Below, piece by piece: positions 1 to 13,173 of a DNA stretch of 64,000 bases. The stretch covers positions 4,712,001 to 4,776,000 of the forward strand of contig NC_091048.1 of assembly GCF_963966145.1 (NCBI RefSeq). Reading direction: 5' to 3'. The notes below the pieces were generated by a model. The model saw only the letters and a program-made list of their open reading frames with translations. It searched no databases and was not told where the DNA came from. The position numbers were made by a program, and so were the translations under genes. Positions within the stretch are counted from its first letter, which is position 1. Each line of letters starts with the position of its first letter. The DNA is from Tenebrio molitor (taxonomy: Eukaryota > Arthropoda > Insecta > Coleoptera > Tenebrionidae).

Positions 1-2984
1 ATACGTAATTTCTGTTAAGCTTTAGAGGTAAAACGGAAAATAAAGAATAAAACTTCTCCAAATTTGATTTTTTTTTACTATTAATAAATATAATGTACAT
101 ACATATACAATATTTTTTGTAATCTGCATTTGGATATTCAAATGAAATTAAACAGATCAAGATTTTGTGAACGCGGACTTAGGAATATGAACAAAACGTC
201 AACAGACACACATTTATAAACACACGCTACTTCACGCGGGTTAATTTCGGAACACCCGTTACAATTCTCGATGGAGCCACCGACACGAAATATTGTTCTG
301 GCAGTGTCTTAGGAATATTTAAATACCTATTTAAATATTTCTAATTTTATTTCAGAATTTCTATTGATTTTAGAATATTTTGTACAATTCGGGTTTTGCT
401 TTTTGCAGTGGAAATTCTTTAGACGTTGTTTGTAAAATTTTACATACGATTAAATCCAGGAAAGGGAAATTCAAAGAAGTATTTATTGCCTTAAATTAAG
501 TTTTTTTTCAAACAAATAGTGGAGATAAAAATCTAATTTAACACATGCTTGAAAATCAAATTCCAGACGATGTTAAATGAAGTTTAAAAACGCTGCAAGT
601 GAAAGTTGTAATAAATGAAACGCAATCATCGAACGATCGAGGACAAACGAAATACCCCAGGACCCATAAATTTCCATTTAGCGACGTCCGAAGAAAAATG
701 ATTTTAGACCGGCTTTAATCTTTGTAGCAATTTCCCCCTCATATGGAAATAAAATAAATTAAATGTTGAAAGTAAATGAGAGTTCAACGTTCCGATTCTG
801 GTCAGTTCTCTTCTGGCCGTCCTCGTGCCCAATGACCTATCAATATCAATTACTTACCCTTAAAGAAAGTGCAAACGTTGTTTTTTTCACGTCCAACTTG
901 CTGACATATGCTTGAGAACGATTATTCCCAATTGGTTATACAGAGGATGGGAAGAAAGATGAAAAAACAAGCCTGTCCCATTGTAATTTGCTCGGTTATG
1001 ACTATTCCCGAGCCGAAATCATCGTTCCGGTAATGGGACAAGTTTGCAAAAGTGCTGCAAGTCTCCAGACTTGGAGTTTATTTGTTTAGAATAACGCGAT
1101 TAAAAGCTTTGTTCATTTGGAGAAAATGGAAAAAAACTTGCCACCGATTTTGCGAAATAAATGGTATTTCGTTTAAATCCCAAATGTAATTTGCTCCATA
1201 TGAAAGCTTCCACGAGAATTTTTTCGCATTTAATATTTAACTTCTAAAAGCAATATCTCAAAGGAATTTGACCCACGCGCATAGACCGGTTTGAAATGTT
1301 TTTCATTAAAAGTCAAAACAACTTCCGTTGAAAGAAGAAACGAATGTGCGAATTGCACAGATTTCAACTGGAAATGCTTCCGGTTGGATCACACTTTCAG
1401 TAGTCAGTCGATAATTCCAGACGAGCTAATTTAATTGTCGAGCTTTTTTAAGCTAGTCTAATTAGAGACTGGCCGGTTTGACTTATAATCCAACTGGGGG
1501 ATCCCACAAACATCCGCTAATATCGGTCACTCAGCTTTCATCCGGGGAAAATTAAAAGCAATCTCCCAACTTCCTGTGCAGATAGTTTCCGGAGATCTAA
1601 ATGGAAAACGTCCTATATAGTTTCAGGATTAATTAAAATCTGTTGCGACACAATTTGGCCTTTCCCCAACAAAAAATTCATCTGTGGTTACCGAATCAGC
1701 CACACTGTTTCACTTTTTAACACCATTTACATGGTTTACTGCTTAATAAAATTGTCAGGTCTAAATTGCTTCCTCGAAAGAAAACTAACTGCTGTGGGGG
1801 TAGAGCAATTTCTTTTGGTGCACAACATTCGAAGGACGTCAGTTGACGCTACGCCACACGGGCACCATGCAGCTTCGAAGAATTCTAAAACCTTCAAGTA
1901 ATTTTTAAATTATTGTTATTATTGAAAATCATTGTCTATTAAGCATCTCTATTTGTGCAAAATTATCTCGAAATTAAAATCCATTAATGTAGGAAGAAAA
2001 AAAGTAAATAAAAACAACCAATTAATATGTGGTATCAATTTATCCATTGGTTTTAGCGGATTCTGCGTTAATTCATGTTTGGTATAATCACCAAGCTTAC
2101 AACGAGAGCCAAACATGACACGGCAAACAACTATTTCCAGCACTGCAATATCCAGACCCGTAAAAAAACTAACAATAAATGTCACATTGACAAAGCTCGA
2201 TGTGCAATACCAGATGTGTCGTGAAACCTGTTCGTCCTAATTAAAGCAGATAAAGCACAGGAACAACAATATTTTCTTGTTATTTGCCGTCACACGAAAA
2301 ATTGCTCTCATCGACTTTTTTATCAACAAAAACGCTAATTACAAATGCCATGTAATTTTTGGCAATTTGTGGCAACTGTGTATGTTCTCGGTGAATGCAT
2401 TCCGAGGGCTTAAATCCGGCCAACGGGGCTGGAATTTTAAACGAGACGCAATCGCTGTATCATGCTTCCTTTCGCTTTGTGTTGAAAATATCATTCCGAG
2501 ATTACATTTAAGCGCCTTTGATAAACGTATTTCAAAAATAATGGAATATCTACTTCTGAGGAGGAAAGAGCACCAAGCGGCGGCATTGTTAATGGATCGT
2601 CAAAGATGCAAAGCTTGGCAATTCGGAGTGTTCTCAAAGTACAGAGCTTACTCCCGAAGAGCAATTTAGTAGAGTTAACGTAATTCCCTTCAGTTGGAAA
2701 GTGCCCGAAGGGACAGTCTCACCTTAAACGTGATGATGTACAAGTGTTAAGTGCAGCTTGTGCGTCATTTAAAGCGGCGACTTACGAGCAAGGCCTCGTT
2801 GGCCTTGGAAAACAACACTGCATTCGTAGATTGGTCCGTACGAGTAGCTAAAGCTTGTCACACTCGTCAGTAATCTGTGCCACTTTTAGTAAGTGAGCAA
2901 AAGTGAATCTAAAAATAAAGAGAATCAATAATATTTATGTTTTGTTCACTTGTTGTAGTTTTAATAAAACACTACCATTATTCC
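1..2984. other. AT-rich non-coding stretch
   Basis: I see no gene, RNA or recognisable repeat here. Open frames are short and resemble no family I know; the longest is 130 codons at 2277-2669 on the plus strand. A small perfect stem with a five-base loop (GGCC on each side) sits near 2790-2812. This could be intergenic DNA or part of a large intron; the window does not show which. Confidence 0.6.
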
Positions 2985-3019
2985 ATCGGACGTAGTCAAT
3001 GCTTGGATGGGTGACCGCC
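2985..3019 (+). pseudogene. 5S rRNA-like fragment (3' half only)
   Basis: The block containing CTTGGATGGGTGACCGCC matches the conserved 3' half of animal 5S rRNA, the part just after the internal promoter. The first half of 5S is absent upstream, and the match stops right after ACCGCC, so this is not an intact 5S gene. It may be a truncated 5S pseudogene or the remnant of a 5S-derived SINE. A TIR element begins about 100 bp downstream. The 5S resemblance is from memory of the conserved core and is good over roughly 30 bases only. Confidence 0.6.
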
Positions 3020-3124
3020 AGATTACCCACGTTCTCATAGCTTCACAGCTATGATAAATAACTCCGGCCTCGATGCCGTGTCCTCCTTTGATGTTTATGA
3101 TGTGTCCACATTATGGAAAGAATC

Positions 3125-3350
3125 GCTATAGTCGGCGCGGCGACTCACTGGAGTAATAAACTCACGTGATTTTCGGGGGATGGTGCAGCCCAATGCACGC
3201 AGCCGAAATTTCCAACCATTCTTAAAGTAGTGATATTTAAATTTCCCGCACAAAACTCAAATTTGGCGAGGCAGTATAAATCAGGCTTTTCTTGCCGTCG
3301 CTACGAACTATCACGTGATTAGTCCAGTGGTTCGCCGCGCCAACTATAGC
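3125..3350. mobile_element. TIR element (MITE), GCTATAGT/GGCGCGGCGA ends
   Basis: The two ends are inverted copies of each other over about 45 bp: GCTATAGTCGGCGCGGCG at the left, and its reverse complement ending CTATAGC at the right. The shared inner part includes CACTGGA and TCACGTGAT. The interior (about 135 bp) has no coding capacity. The ends contain a TA, consistent with a Tc1/mariner-type target, but the exact target duplication is not clear. Superfamily is inferred from end structure only. Confidence 0.75.
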
Positions 3351-4421
3351 TGAACATATGACTTTCAGTTATCATCTTCACAGTGGAGAGCTGTTACTCT
3401 TTGAAGAAACGTCGAGTGTCTGTAAAGGACGCCTACTACGATTATTACCAGGGCAATAGTATTTACGTTGGTAATTCGAAGCGTACGATGTTGTTAACCT
3501 CAAATAAAATTTATACCGCGAGAATATCAACCAAACAGCACCGAGAGGTTATAAAAGATTTCCAATATCCTTTCTCTCGCCTTGAATCCGCAAATTTATG
3601 ACTAGTTCGAAAATTGTATCACAGGCGGTATAAAATTTTATTTATGGATATCCAACAAATTGTTTTTCAGTTGCCGTATTTTGAAGTGCAACAAAACATA
3701 CACAGAAAATGATTTAACGATCTGTGAATGATATATTCTTGAAGTGGCATCGACAAACAGAAACGAGCGGAAATTTAAAACGACATAACGTATCGCGGCA
3801 ATTTATTAAGTGACAGCTAATAGTTTCCGATGACGGCTCTGTTTCCACGATAAGCCACGCAACATCAAATTTAATTAAGATGAAAATGGTACAGGGATAT
3901 CAACTAACGCCGTCTAGGTCTCCAGCGACGGACGTATTCTAGGGCCAATATTGCCGCTTGACCCAAATAACTTATGAGACAGACACCTCGTTATTGTAGC
4001 AAAGTAATGAACCCAGTGTCAGGCTTCTTCATATCGAAACAATCTTCGTCCATCACATTAACATTAATATCTCCATGATTTACGACGGAGGCGACGCCGA
4101 ATTCTCAACTTTCGAAATTACTTCTCCACAAGTGTTACATTAAATGCCATTTCTTTGGCAATTAGAGACAAAGGGGGCGCTCAGGTGGGATCGTAGATTG
4201 CGGTCGAACAGCTCAGTTGAGGCCTCACTTGGTATGTTAGGGTGCTAATGTTACTAACAAGACTCCAGAGACTAGGGGAGGTTTCGCTAGCCTGGAGGGA
4301 TGATGTGTAGGTGAACTAAGCCACGCGTTCTTAAAATTATCATACTTGACGACTGAAATTAGGTAACAAAATAATAAATTTGTAATTTAAGTGGGGGCTT
4401 AACAGTTCCGGACTTTGAGGC
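3351..4421. other. Non-coding stretch, no feature recognised
   Basis: I see no gene or repeat boundary. Short open frames (for example 3383-3601) have no recognisable product. Confidence 0.5.
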
Positions 4422-4580
4422 ATTTCTGTCGGAAATTCGACAATTCGGGGTGGCTCCTTTAGGGGTTTAGCGCTGTGTTCGCGCCACTCGGGTTAATTAG
4501 GGGAAGTGACGCGATATTTACAACGAAGAAACCGGAAGACGCTAATTCTGACATCATAGTCTTGAGTTGAGTAGGGCCTA
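4422..4580 (+). repeat. Dispersed repeat D1, copy 1
   Basis: About 155 bp that reappears in the same orientation at 32160-32322. Shared words include AAGTGACGCGATATTTAC (first copy) against AAGTGTTGCGATATTTAC, GTTCGCGCCACTCGGG against GTTCGCGTTACTCGGG, and a following CCGGAA. No open frame is shared. Both copies lie close to copies of repeat H, so D1 may be a piece of a larger element. Confidence 0.65.
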
Positions 4581-4705
4581 GGGGGATTAATCCCTCTGAT
4601 TTGCTGTCAATAATGTTTTAGAGCATTAGTAAGGTCCAGCTGATTTTTAAAGAACAATAATAATTTTATGAGCGAAAAAAATTGTCTCAAGATTTTTATA
4701 TAATT

Positions 4706-5190
4706 ATCCCGGCGCCTCCACCAAAACTGACAAAAATATATTTTTTAGACAGCCGAAAACGGTAATTTTACATACTCACAAGCGGACGAAAAGTAACTCT
4801 TTTTCAGATGCATTTTTTCTGACGCTGACGGTGATGCCATCTGTTCGTCTGTTTAGTAAGGTAACAACGAAACCGACAAAACCGATAATTCTCCTGTCAC
4901 CATAAATTATGGAAATAAGTAATTATATTGCAAAATAGTAAATCTCTAGTTTTGTTGGCACGCTGATAAAAAATAAATTTATCTACTTGGAAAGGATGGA
5001 TACAAAATAAATTTGTAATTTTTTCAATGATTTCTTTTGCTTTGTGCGGTCGCCTAAAAATTTAATGCGTACTTCTGCCAAAAAGTGCCTTTGTCCTCTC
5101 CTGTTTTCAAGCCTCGGCTGCGCCTCGGCCAGAAAACTCAGACTCGGACGAAAAAGATGCACTTTTTGGCCTTGTACACAAATGACTATT
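4706..5190 (-). repeat. Dispersed repeat H, copy 1 (most complete)
   Basis: Read on the minus strand this begins ATTTGTGTACAAGGCC, passes through a foldback and ends GGTGGAGGCGCCGGG. The foldback pairs CCAAAAAGTGC with GCACTTTTTGG, with an apex holding CGAGGCGCAGCCGAGG at 5112-5128. Three more copies lie at 7630, 31601 and 42547. There is no coding capacity. The asymmetric ends and terminal GC-rich block do not fit a simple TIR MITE; a SINE-like or Helitron-like non-autonomous element is possible, but neither is shown. Confidence 0.75.
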
Positions 5191-6439
5191 AAAAAATGAT
5201 TGCTTTTTACATTTTTGTCCTCATTATTTTTCATAGACAGGAAGAAATTAACCAGCAAAAGTAATTAGTAATTATCACCGGGCCAACTTTTCAGCATCTC
5301 CCTGATACCATTATAGGCTCCGTTTCCTCTGGAGAATTCCTTGAATTCCGTACATCCATATCCTATTTTCATAAAGAGAACGTGACCCTAATTCAGATAT
5401 GATACCAATAATTAGCGAACCTCTCAAGTACATACTCCCCCCTTTTCATAAAATGCAGAAACCGACAAGAATTACTCGCACCCACTTTCTTTTTTCTGGC
5501 CTAATTAACCGAAAAAAAACTGTTTTGTTTTTATAAACTAATGGAATCTCAAGCTACACTGAGCAGACAATTACGTTTTATTAGGGTTAGAGATTAGGGT
5601 GAAGCTAATTGAAAGAAATGACTTCAAGGAAAAAAGATCTTGCACCATTAGCTTTAACGGTTCAGCTGCAATTAAAACAATTTTCGATGGTCCAAGTGTG
5701 GTGTTTATTGCGAGATAAGAAGGAATTCGTTCGGTTTAATATTTGGAAAAAGAGTGCTTACCAACAGCAGCGTGCAAGAAAAGAATCTTCCGGGAAGTAA
5801 AATTTCAATACAAAATAAAGGAGAAAGGCGGTGAAAATATTTGAAGAGTTTCGCAATAATTCTACATATTAGATGATCCGTAGCACATTCGTCGAGGAAC
5901 TCGTTCAAAGTGTCACACATTTCATCCCCCACCCCATCATAAAGTTTATAGTAAAGAACACGAGTCCTACTTAAAAGTCACGTACGGAGTCTATGAAGTT
6001 GGTGCATGTAGTTTCATGAATTTTTAAAAAGGTGTGATAAAGAGCTGCAACTCTTAACAGGAAATATGCTGATATTTTCAGCACCTCTCGGTATGCATTA
6101 TGCGTCACTCAAGAGTGTCATCTCGGTTAAAAATTAAATTTTTATGTGGGGTGCATGTTGATATTGCGATGACCCAAATGTATGAATTTTAATCAAATTT
6201 TAATACGAATATTGTAAAGTCTTCCGTTTGATGATTTGTTATTTTGAGTCTGCTCCTTTTAGTTTCTCCAAGGATAGCATTTTTACAAAAAATTGTGAGA
6301 AAAAAATTGAGACGTGAACTATGTAATCCTACAAAGACTCCAATTGTCTCTTTTCAACATGTCAGCTGCTTGTCAATGATCCGTTGTAATAAAGGGTGGC
6401 GCGCATGTATTTTGTGCTCTGCGCCAAACCACAGTACTT
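5191..6439. other. Non-coding stretch, no feature recognised
   Basis: I see no gene or clear repeat. Two G-rich words (TTAGGGTTAG, ATTAGGGTG) near 5581-5602 resemble telomere repeats only by chance. Confidence 0.5.
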
Positions 6440-6535
6440 TAGTACGATGGCCACTGGCGGAGCTTCCCCGACTACGAGAGCTCAAGGAACGAATAATGAA
6501 AAATTCTCTTTAAAAAGTATCTTGGACTAAACTGA
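6440..6535 (+). repeat. Dispersed repeat D4, copy 1
   Basis: Shares an ordered series of words with 18205-18295: CCACTGG or ACACTGG, GAGCTTC, ACGAGAGCT or GCGAGAGCTT, CAAGGAAC and AATAATGAA. A shorter match to its end (AGGAACAAATAATGAACA) lies near 59857-59874. Nothing suggests coding function. Confidence 0.55.
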
Positions 6536-7629
6536 AGTATGTTACCGTTAGTTTTGTTAGTGTTTTCTCCTTTGCTTTGTTACTTTTCTAATTACATTGA
6601 AGCGTTTTCTTCCTAATTTACAATCATCGTCCTTTGAGTACAATTTTGACAAAAATTTGAGAATAATAAAAAATTACTTAATCTAGTGTCCCACATCACC
6701 ACTTTTAAAGATTATTGTGCCGAAAAACATATTGAGAAAAATAAACATTTACAACAAATATTCCTCCGTCAATAAGTAGTACGTTTCATTGAAATTATCG
6801 AAAAATTTAAATTCTTAATTTAGCGAACCTATTACATAGTACCATCACAATATGCAGCTTTAGGATTGTTTTATCTTTGTCCTAAAAATGATTTTGATTT
6901 TATTAAGAGATTTACACAGCGATCGCTAGAACAGATATTACAGAACCGATCAGAACGTGTTGACAAAGAAATCTTACAGTTCTATTTATCAGAAGTTGGG
7001 GAGTTACGGGGCAACTTTGTAAATAGCGCATCAAAGAAGAAAAAAATCGTGTCAGACGGGGTGGGTCAACAACACACAAGCACCGCAAGATTGTTTAAGT
7101 AACTTTATTTACGGTCCGCTTTTTCACTGAAAATTGAGTTTGGAAATTGGGTTGAACTAGATCTTCACTTACTCACTTACTTGTTTTATTGCACTGTTTA
7201 AGTCTTGACTTTGTAAAGGATTCTGTGCGAAGACCCTGTTTTACGGTCGGTGCAATGCTGCACTTAACGACGTTTCGTTCCAGTACGAATTTTCTCATTT
7301 ATAGGAAGACACGCAAAAAGTTAATAAATTTTGTCGCCGACAGTGGAAAATTTTTTTTTTCAATACAACGAGCTCCTTTGTGTTCGGCGAACAAATAAAA
7401 CAGATATCTTGTTCAGAAATATTTAAACGATACAATGGATGTTTACAACAGCGTTGCGATTGGTTGTGCTAACAGATATATAACATTTTATAAAGGAGCT
7501 TTTCTCCAGTATTCATACAAGCAATGAATTTGAAATATCTATTTCTCTTGAAATTGGTAGATAATTGACTGATTGCTGACAAACTTAATGGTCCAGTTAT
7601 AAAGTATTTGTATTTGTATATCATTTGTG
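6536..7629. other. Non-coding stretch, no feature recognised
   Basis: No gene, RNA or repeat that I can support. Short open frames at 6866-7102 and 7189-7398 have no recognisable product. Confidence 0.5.
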
Positions 7630-7779
7630 TATCAAGGCCAAAGAGTGCAACTTTTTCGTCCGAGTCTGAGTTTTCTGGCCGAGGCGCAGCCGAGGTTTGA
7701 AAATAGGCGCGGTGCACATTACATTTTTTAGAGACCGCACGAACTACAAAGCAAAAGACATTATTGGAAAAATTACAAT
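7630..7779 (+). repeat. Dispersed repeat H, copy 2 (5' part only)
   Basis: Begins TATCAAGGCCAAAGAGTG and carries the apex motif CCGAGGCGCAGCCGAGG at 7679-7695. It then follows the other copies through GACCGCACGAAC and AGCAAAAGACATTATTGG before homology stops. The internal and GGCGCCGGG-ended portions are missing, so this copy is truncated. Confidence 0.75.
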
Positions 7780-10700
7780 TGTTTCAGAGAAAAATAACAA
7801 AAGCAAATATAAAAACGATATTTGAATCTGCATTACCAGTTCATGTAGTCGTTTATTTTGTCGTAATGTGACAATATGTGATTTTTTTGTAAACGCTATT
7901 TCCCCTAGAGCCATATTGAAGAATTAAAAAAATAAAAACAATTAAACGAGTGGTGATTAAGCGTATTCGATTTTAAATTTCGAATATTACTGGGGATTTG
8001 GTTAAACGAGGAAAAAACCTCGAACTTCCCGAGCTAAAAATATAACATAAATTGGATCCTGAAACTTTTTCCAACAGCTTTATTTGCAATATCGCGGATA
8101 AAAGCTCCGAAAAACTTGCATAATTCGTTCCGCTTCCGTTGAAAAAGTCATCCAACTAAACGACGAAATCTAATAGGTCGTACCATTAGAGTTAATGTCG
8201 GCACGAGTCAATTAACAGGTAGCAGAAGCTCCCTCGGGATTAAGTGACGCGTCACGTTCCCTGTCGCCTCCTTGACTTTTTATTATGGAGTCTGTCCCAC
8301 ATCCGACTCATATCCGATTTTCCTCCGGGAACTGATCGATACGAGCTACATCTCCGATAATGTTATTGGGTAATTGTCACCGGCTGGGAATGCCGAAGCC
8401 GTTCCTGTTATTTGCAGGACCGGGCGAATGACGACTTTTCAATTACGTCACACGAGCTTTATCGTTATCGGCCTAAGTCACTTGTAAATTTGCTTTGGAG
8501 CTTTGAGCGGTGCAATTTGTTTGAGGATTAATTGCGGTGAGAGTTTATTGCATCGTCGGGAATTGGTAAAGTTGTGCCGTTCGATTTGCTGACACGCTTA
8601 TCAATATTTTATCGAGGGCGGATATTCGAAAAATTGCATTAATCTGCGGAAAATTGGCAATTTTTAGATTTGACATGACACGCGGGAGGTATCGTCAACA
8701 AACGAGATACGAAGAAGACTTTCGAGGTTTACACGTGGCAAACCGATCTCGCAAAATTAATACGAATCCCATACTCGTGTCCCTACACAATCTCGGACCA
8801 CGACTTAACATTTTTCGGTGAATTTAAATCGTTTTTGTATTTTGCACAGAATCTGCTTCACTCGCCAAGCGCTGAGGCCTACCTGGAATGTTCGATCTTC
8901 ATTTAGTGTAAATAACTTAGTTGTTATTGTTTTCCACAAGTAACCCAAAGACAGTCAGAACAAACGTTACAATTTGTTTTTCTTTTGTCAATTCACTTGT
9001 CTTGCACTTTATTATTTTTTTGTTTTTGGAACACTCAATTTTAATTTTTTCTTCTGGTGTCCATTCGTTTTGTTGTTTCAATTTTTGCAATTTTCTTAAT
9101 ATGACTAAACTCTATTTACTCTTCATAGCTTTTACACCTCGACTCTAGAATTATTTAACAATATTTATTATTCACTTGTGCGCCAGTTTCCACCATAAAT
9201 ACTGCTCTTCCTGTTTCGCATAAATCAAGCTCGTTACGTGAGCAACTTTCTTTTATAAATCGCGAAGTCACATGCAAGCTAACGAATTAATGTAATTATT
9301 TTTTTAAACGCTTATAAATTTTTTCAAGGACCTTGTTCCGGAAACGTGCGAGTGTTGTCGCGATACCTAATCAACTGACCAACCCTGCCTCGCCACTTAA
9401 TTAATTACATTCTGGGAAATCAAGTTTTTTCTGCAAACTCGTCAAGGAACAAATTTTATTCGTGTGCGGCTTCAATCTACCGACAACAATAAAATTCTAT
9501 TATCCTTTCAATTATACAACAGTTGGTTCAGAAGAAAAGAAAACGTATACACAATATGCCAGGGTCCATACACACACCTGAATTGCAAAACCAATATCTT
9601 TTGATATTGGATTACAAGACCTAACATAGGAAACGTTTCGCTTGAATTTCAGATTTTATTGTCGCTAAAAAAGAATTGGATTTTATTATTGATGATATAT
9701 TTAAAGCGCAAAACTGCGATAGTATTTGTTAGGCAAAGTTTCAGCTCTCAAGAGGAAAATAAATATTTTTTGCAAAGAAACGCAACGAACACGTCTTCAT
9801 CTTCAAATGTATTGTACATTTTCCTACCATTTTCAATTCAATTCAATTGTTTACCCTATAAAACGATTCTTATTTTTGTTATATTTACAAATCACTTTGA
9901 TATGCTTCTCAATTTTCGGTGACTCTTAGAAATTTTTTCAACATAAAACCATTAAAGTGTGGTGCTATTTGGAAGAATCGATTTCTCCGGAGGAAAATTC
10001 ATTTTTTACTCGTGGCAGTATGTACATCGACACGATTGGAAAATAAATTTTAACTGCACATCGAGGAAAGAGATTAAAACTTCCATCGAGGTAAAAGAAA
10101 TTGCATGCGCTACTTACAAAGCAAGAAGTTTGCAAGAATTGCTTTATCTGGTGTTGAAAACTTCCGAGATTTTATATAGTGAATTTCTTTGAAAGTGGCC
10201 TAAACGTCTTCCCGAAGCACTTCTCTTCAGATTGGTTCGTTGAAAATGAAGTTTTGCATAAAACGGATCCGGTTTTGGTTTTTGCGGTGGCACAACTTTA
10301 AATAGGTTTAGTTAAAGTCAACGTTCATTAAAACTCATCAAAGCTCGACCGAAAGCTCACTCTGATTGCCACAGTTTCGATGACGTATGTTCCGATGTTG
10401 CTGAATCTGTTAAGACATTTATTAAGGCAATTACTGAACTTCCCCTTAACAGTTATGGTTGGTTTTCGTGCCGAAAACTTCAAGGTTTACCTTATCGGAA
10501 GGTGATTTTAAATTTAGGCTTTATTTGCTTCGTATTGATTTTAACTGCAGGCTTTATTGGGTGATGTTTGATCCTTCATAAATGTAATTAGCTATTGATG
10601 AAACAATACATTTACAGTTTCGCCTCGCTAAAGAAACCTTTCATAAACAATAATGATGGAGTCTACAGAGTGAGTCGCAGAATAACGAAAATAAAATATT

Positions 10701-10890
10701 AATAAGTTGAACATTTTGCGGCTAACTGGATGAAACACTGTTGAAACAGTTTTGTCCTCGAGCGGGTAAAAAGTCAAAGTTTAAGCTCCCTCAGGCGAAT
10801 CGCTTGCACTGCGGAAACTTGATTCTCTGATCAAATACTTTGTGAAGAAAAATAAGCTTGCCAAAGAAATCCATGAGGAACCATTTTATA
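7780..10890. other. Repeat-poor non-coding block
   Basis: No gene or transposon boundary found. The part at about 8190-8780 is less AT-rich than its surroundings and free of foldbacks, which would suit conserved regulatory DNA, but nothing in it is diagnostic. A 26-bp match to 35450-35480 in inverted orientation (core CCTACCTGGAATGTTC) lies near 8873-8898. Confidence 0.5.
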
Positions 10891-11200
10891 TACAGGCTGT
10901 CCCGAAAATGGCGCACTTCCGATGCACTACGGTATAGAAGAGATTACCGTAAACGTGAGAAAAATGTTACAAAAATTCTATTGGACTTATTTGCTGATTT
11001 GGCGGTCTTTGAAAGTGGCACTTAACAGGTCAATTATTTCGAAATAAATGTATTAAATTGTCATGAAAACTACCTCTAATCGTATATGTATATTATCACA
11101 AAGTAAAATTTTTGCAATAATTGATTTTTTTGTCTGAAATTTTTTTTTCCATATCGGTAAGGTAGTAAGTAGTGAGTGCGCCATTTTCGGGACACCTGTA
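10891..11200. mobile_element. TIR element (MITE), TACAGG...GTCCCGAAAATGG ends
   Basis: The left end TACAGGCTGTCCCGAAAATG is mirrored at the right by CCATTTTCGGGACACCTGTA; pairing continues through GGCGCACT. A TA is present at both tips, as expected for a Tc1/mariner-type target. At 310 bp with no open frame it is non-autonomous. The tips (CAGG.TG) resemble those of another element at 38970, but interiors differ. Confidence 0.85.
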
Positions 11201-11382
11201 TATTCATTTAAATGCCAACAGCGATATTAAAGCGTTTACTCCAGTTGTAAGTTTAGTAGAAATCTTTAATTTGGCAGCCTCAAATTACCATCTTAGGATT
11301 TTAATAAAGAACAATTCTTATCGTTGTGAAGACGGATTCAGGAGATTATAAAGTACATATAACTACATATTGGAATTAAAGT

Positions 11383-11501
11383 AATGTGCGATCGAATAAA
11401 AAAAAATCGAGTTACCTGGATTGTGCTATTCTGATTCTTTGATTGGTTCAAACCACCACTTTCGCTCACTCTGATTTTTTTTTTTCGATCGCACGGTATT
11501 A
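11383..11501. mobile_element. Short TIR element with GTGCGATCGA ends
   Basis: The left end GTGCGATCGAATAAA and the right end TTTCGATCGCACGGTATTA are inverted copies, followed inward by poly-A/T and ATCGAG. At about 119 bp it is nearly all terminal repeat. A larger relative with the same ends is at 12572-13173, so this is probably an internally deleted version. Confidence 0.75.
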
Positions 11502-11827
11502 TTTATTAGCTTCAAAATTTTTGAACAAAGTCTTTGCATTTTTAAAAATAAAATTAGAAATAAACCAATAATCAAAATGGTAAAATTAGTACTGGAATAT
11601 TTATTCTACTTGTTGAATTATGTGTTATTGATACTATTTAAATGTATAGTACTACTACATACTATTTTACACACGTCGCATAAGTAACTATTTTTTAATT
11701 CAGTTAACTAATTATTTTATTTCATTTTCAGTTGGAATCCTTCTTCTGCAATAAATTTCACTACATCTGTTGGTAAGTGTTAATTTAATACGAAGTAATA
11801 CTGATCTATTTTCATTATGAGAAATAT

Positions 11828-11883
11828 CGGGTGTTCATTTAAATGTTTCCTTAAAGTTGAAGAGTCGATTGTGAACGCACCAT
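11828..11883 (+). mobile_element. Foldback MITE family FB, left-end fragment
   Basis: Begins CGGGTGTTCATTTAAATG and continues into AAGTTGAAGAGTCGATTG and GAACGCACCAT, the left arm of the FB foldback family seen complete at 37549 and 63630. The opposite arm is missing. Confidence 0.7.
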
Positions 11884-12571
11884 GGGTGACGAATCGCTGG
11901 ACGAAGTATACCTTCATGAAAATTATGTTATATTCTTTCAATCAAACGTTAGCTTCAAATCGAGACCGATACCTCGTTTATATTCTTCAGAATAGTAAAC
12001 TAAAAGCAAAAACCTATTTATGTACATTTTCAATCACCTCTTGTTATGTTCGACGCAGCTTAAAAAATGTTTTCCTTTGATTTCTACACAAAGAATCAGT
12101 CGAGGTGCATTTTATAGACTTCTTGAATTTCATATTTTTCCGAACGTCGATTTTGACACAGGATTATGGCTATAAATTTAATAAAATTTGTTTGTCATCT
12201 GCAAAGCAATTTTTGCTTTACAGATAAGAAAAAAAAATGTAAAAAAAAATATATTTTGAACCATTTAGCATTTAAATTTTTAGAGTTGTTTGGGATTTGG
12301 AATTTACTTACTTAAGCATTATTTTTCCTTTAGATAAAAATGTTCTATTGTCTGTTTTATTACCCCGTCTTAAAATAAATAATAATAATAAGATTAATTT
12401 CATTGAATTTATTTCAAACTGTTCACTCGCAGTGTAATTTACTACAGTTGGAAGCTTTTGTATAAATATTACTGTTGTCAAAAAACATATTTAAATCCTC
12501 TAACCTATAATTTCAAAAATTTGGTGGTTGTTAAATTCAACAATATTTAAACTAGGGCTGCTTACTCATAG

Positions 12572-13173
12572 TACCGTGCGATCGAAAATAAAAAAAATCG
12601 AGAAGGCCGTGATTAATACGCTTCAGTTGGCAACACGTAAAAATTTAATTCAAATGTCATTACAATGGGAAATGTCATTATTAATTATTGACTATTAAAA
12701 TTTGTTATTACAATATGTTCACTTTAGAGCAAAACATTTTCATTGTGCAGTGTTACTTTAGGCACTTACCAACAACTTGCCTTGATTATTTTGTTTTACC
12801 ATACATGAAAAACAATGTGTTCAAAAACAGGCCTGGCACAATTCGCGAATTAATGCAAGTATTTAATTGATGCCCCAACTTTGCGAAGGTCATTTTTCAA
12901 ATATGAAGCGAAGAGAGTAACATCATGTTTGGAAGCTGAAGGCAGACATTTCTGACATTTACTCTAGTTCGTAAATACGATTGCAGTTCCTCATGATTCT
13001 TTTACAACCGACAGGTCACACATAATGCACATCTTTATGAAAATCAAGATTTCAACGTTCTCAAAATCACTAACCTAACTTTTAAGACTGACATCTGATA
13101 ATTGAAATTTTAACGAATTGCCAACTGAAATTTTTGGTCACAACCAACTCTGTTTTTTTTCGATCTCACGGTA
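12572..13173. mobile_element. TIR element with TACCGTGCGATCG ends (602 bp)
   Basis: TACCGTGCGATCGAAAATAA at the left is mirrored by TTTTTTTTCGATCTCACGGTA at the right, one mismatch in the tip. Subterminal words are also mirrored (CAGTTGGCAACACG against GAATTGCCAACTG). A 60-codon open frame inside has no recognisable product. Same end type as 11383-11501. Confidence 0.8.

Noticed and set aside
2277..2669. 130-codon plus-strand frame
   Set aside because: No recognisable family and no supporting signals; composition is like the surrounding non-coding DNA.
5581..5602. Telomere-like TTAGGGTTAG
   Set aside because: Only one and a half units, not the insect TTAGG array.
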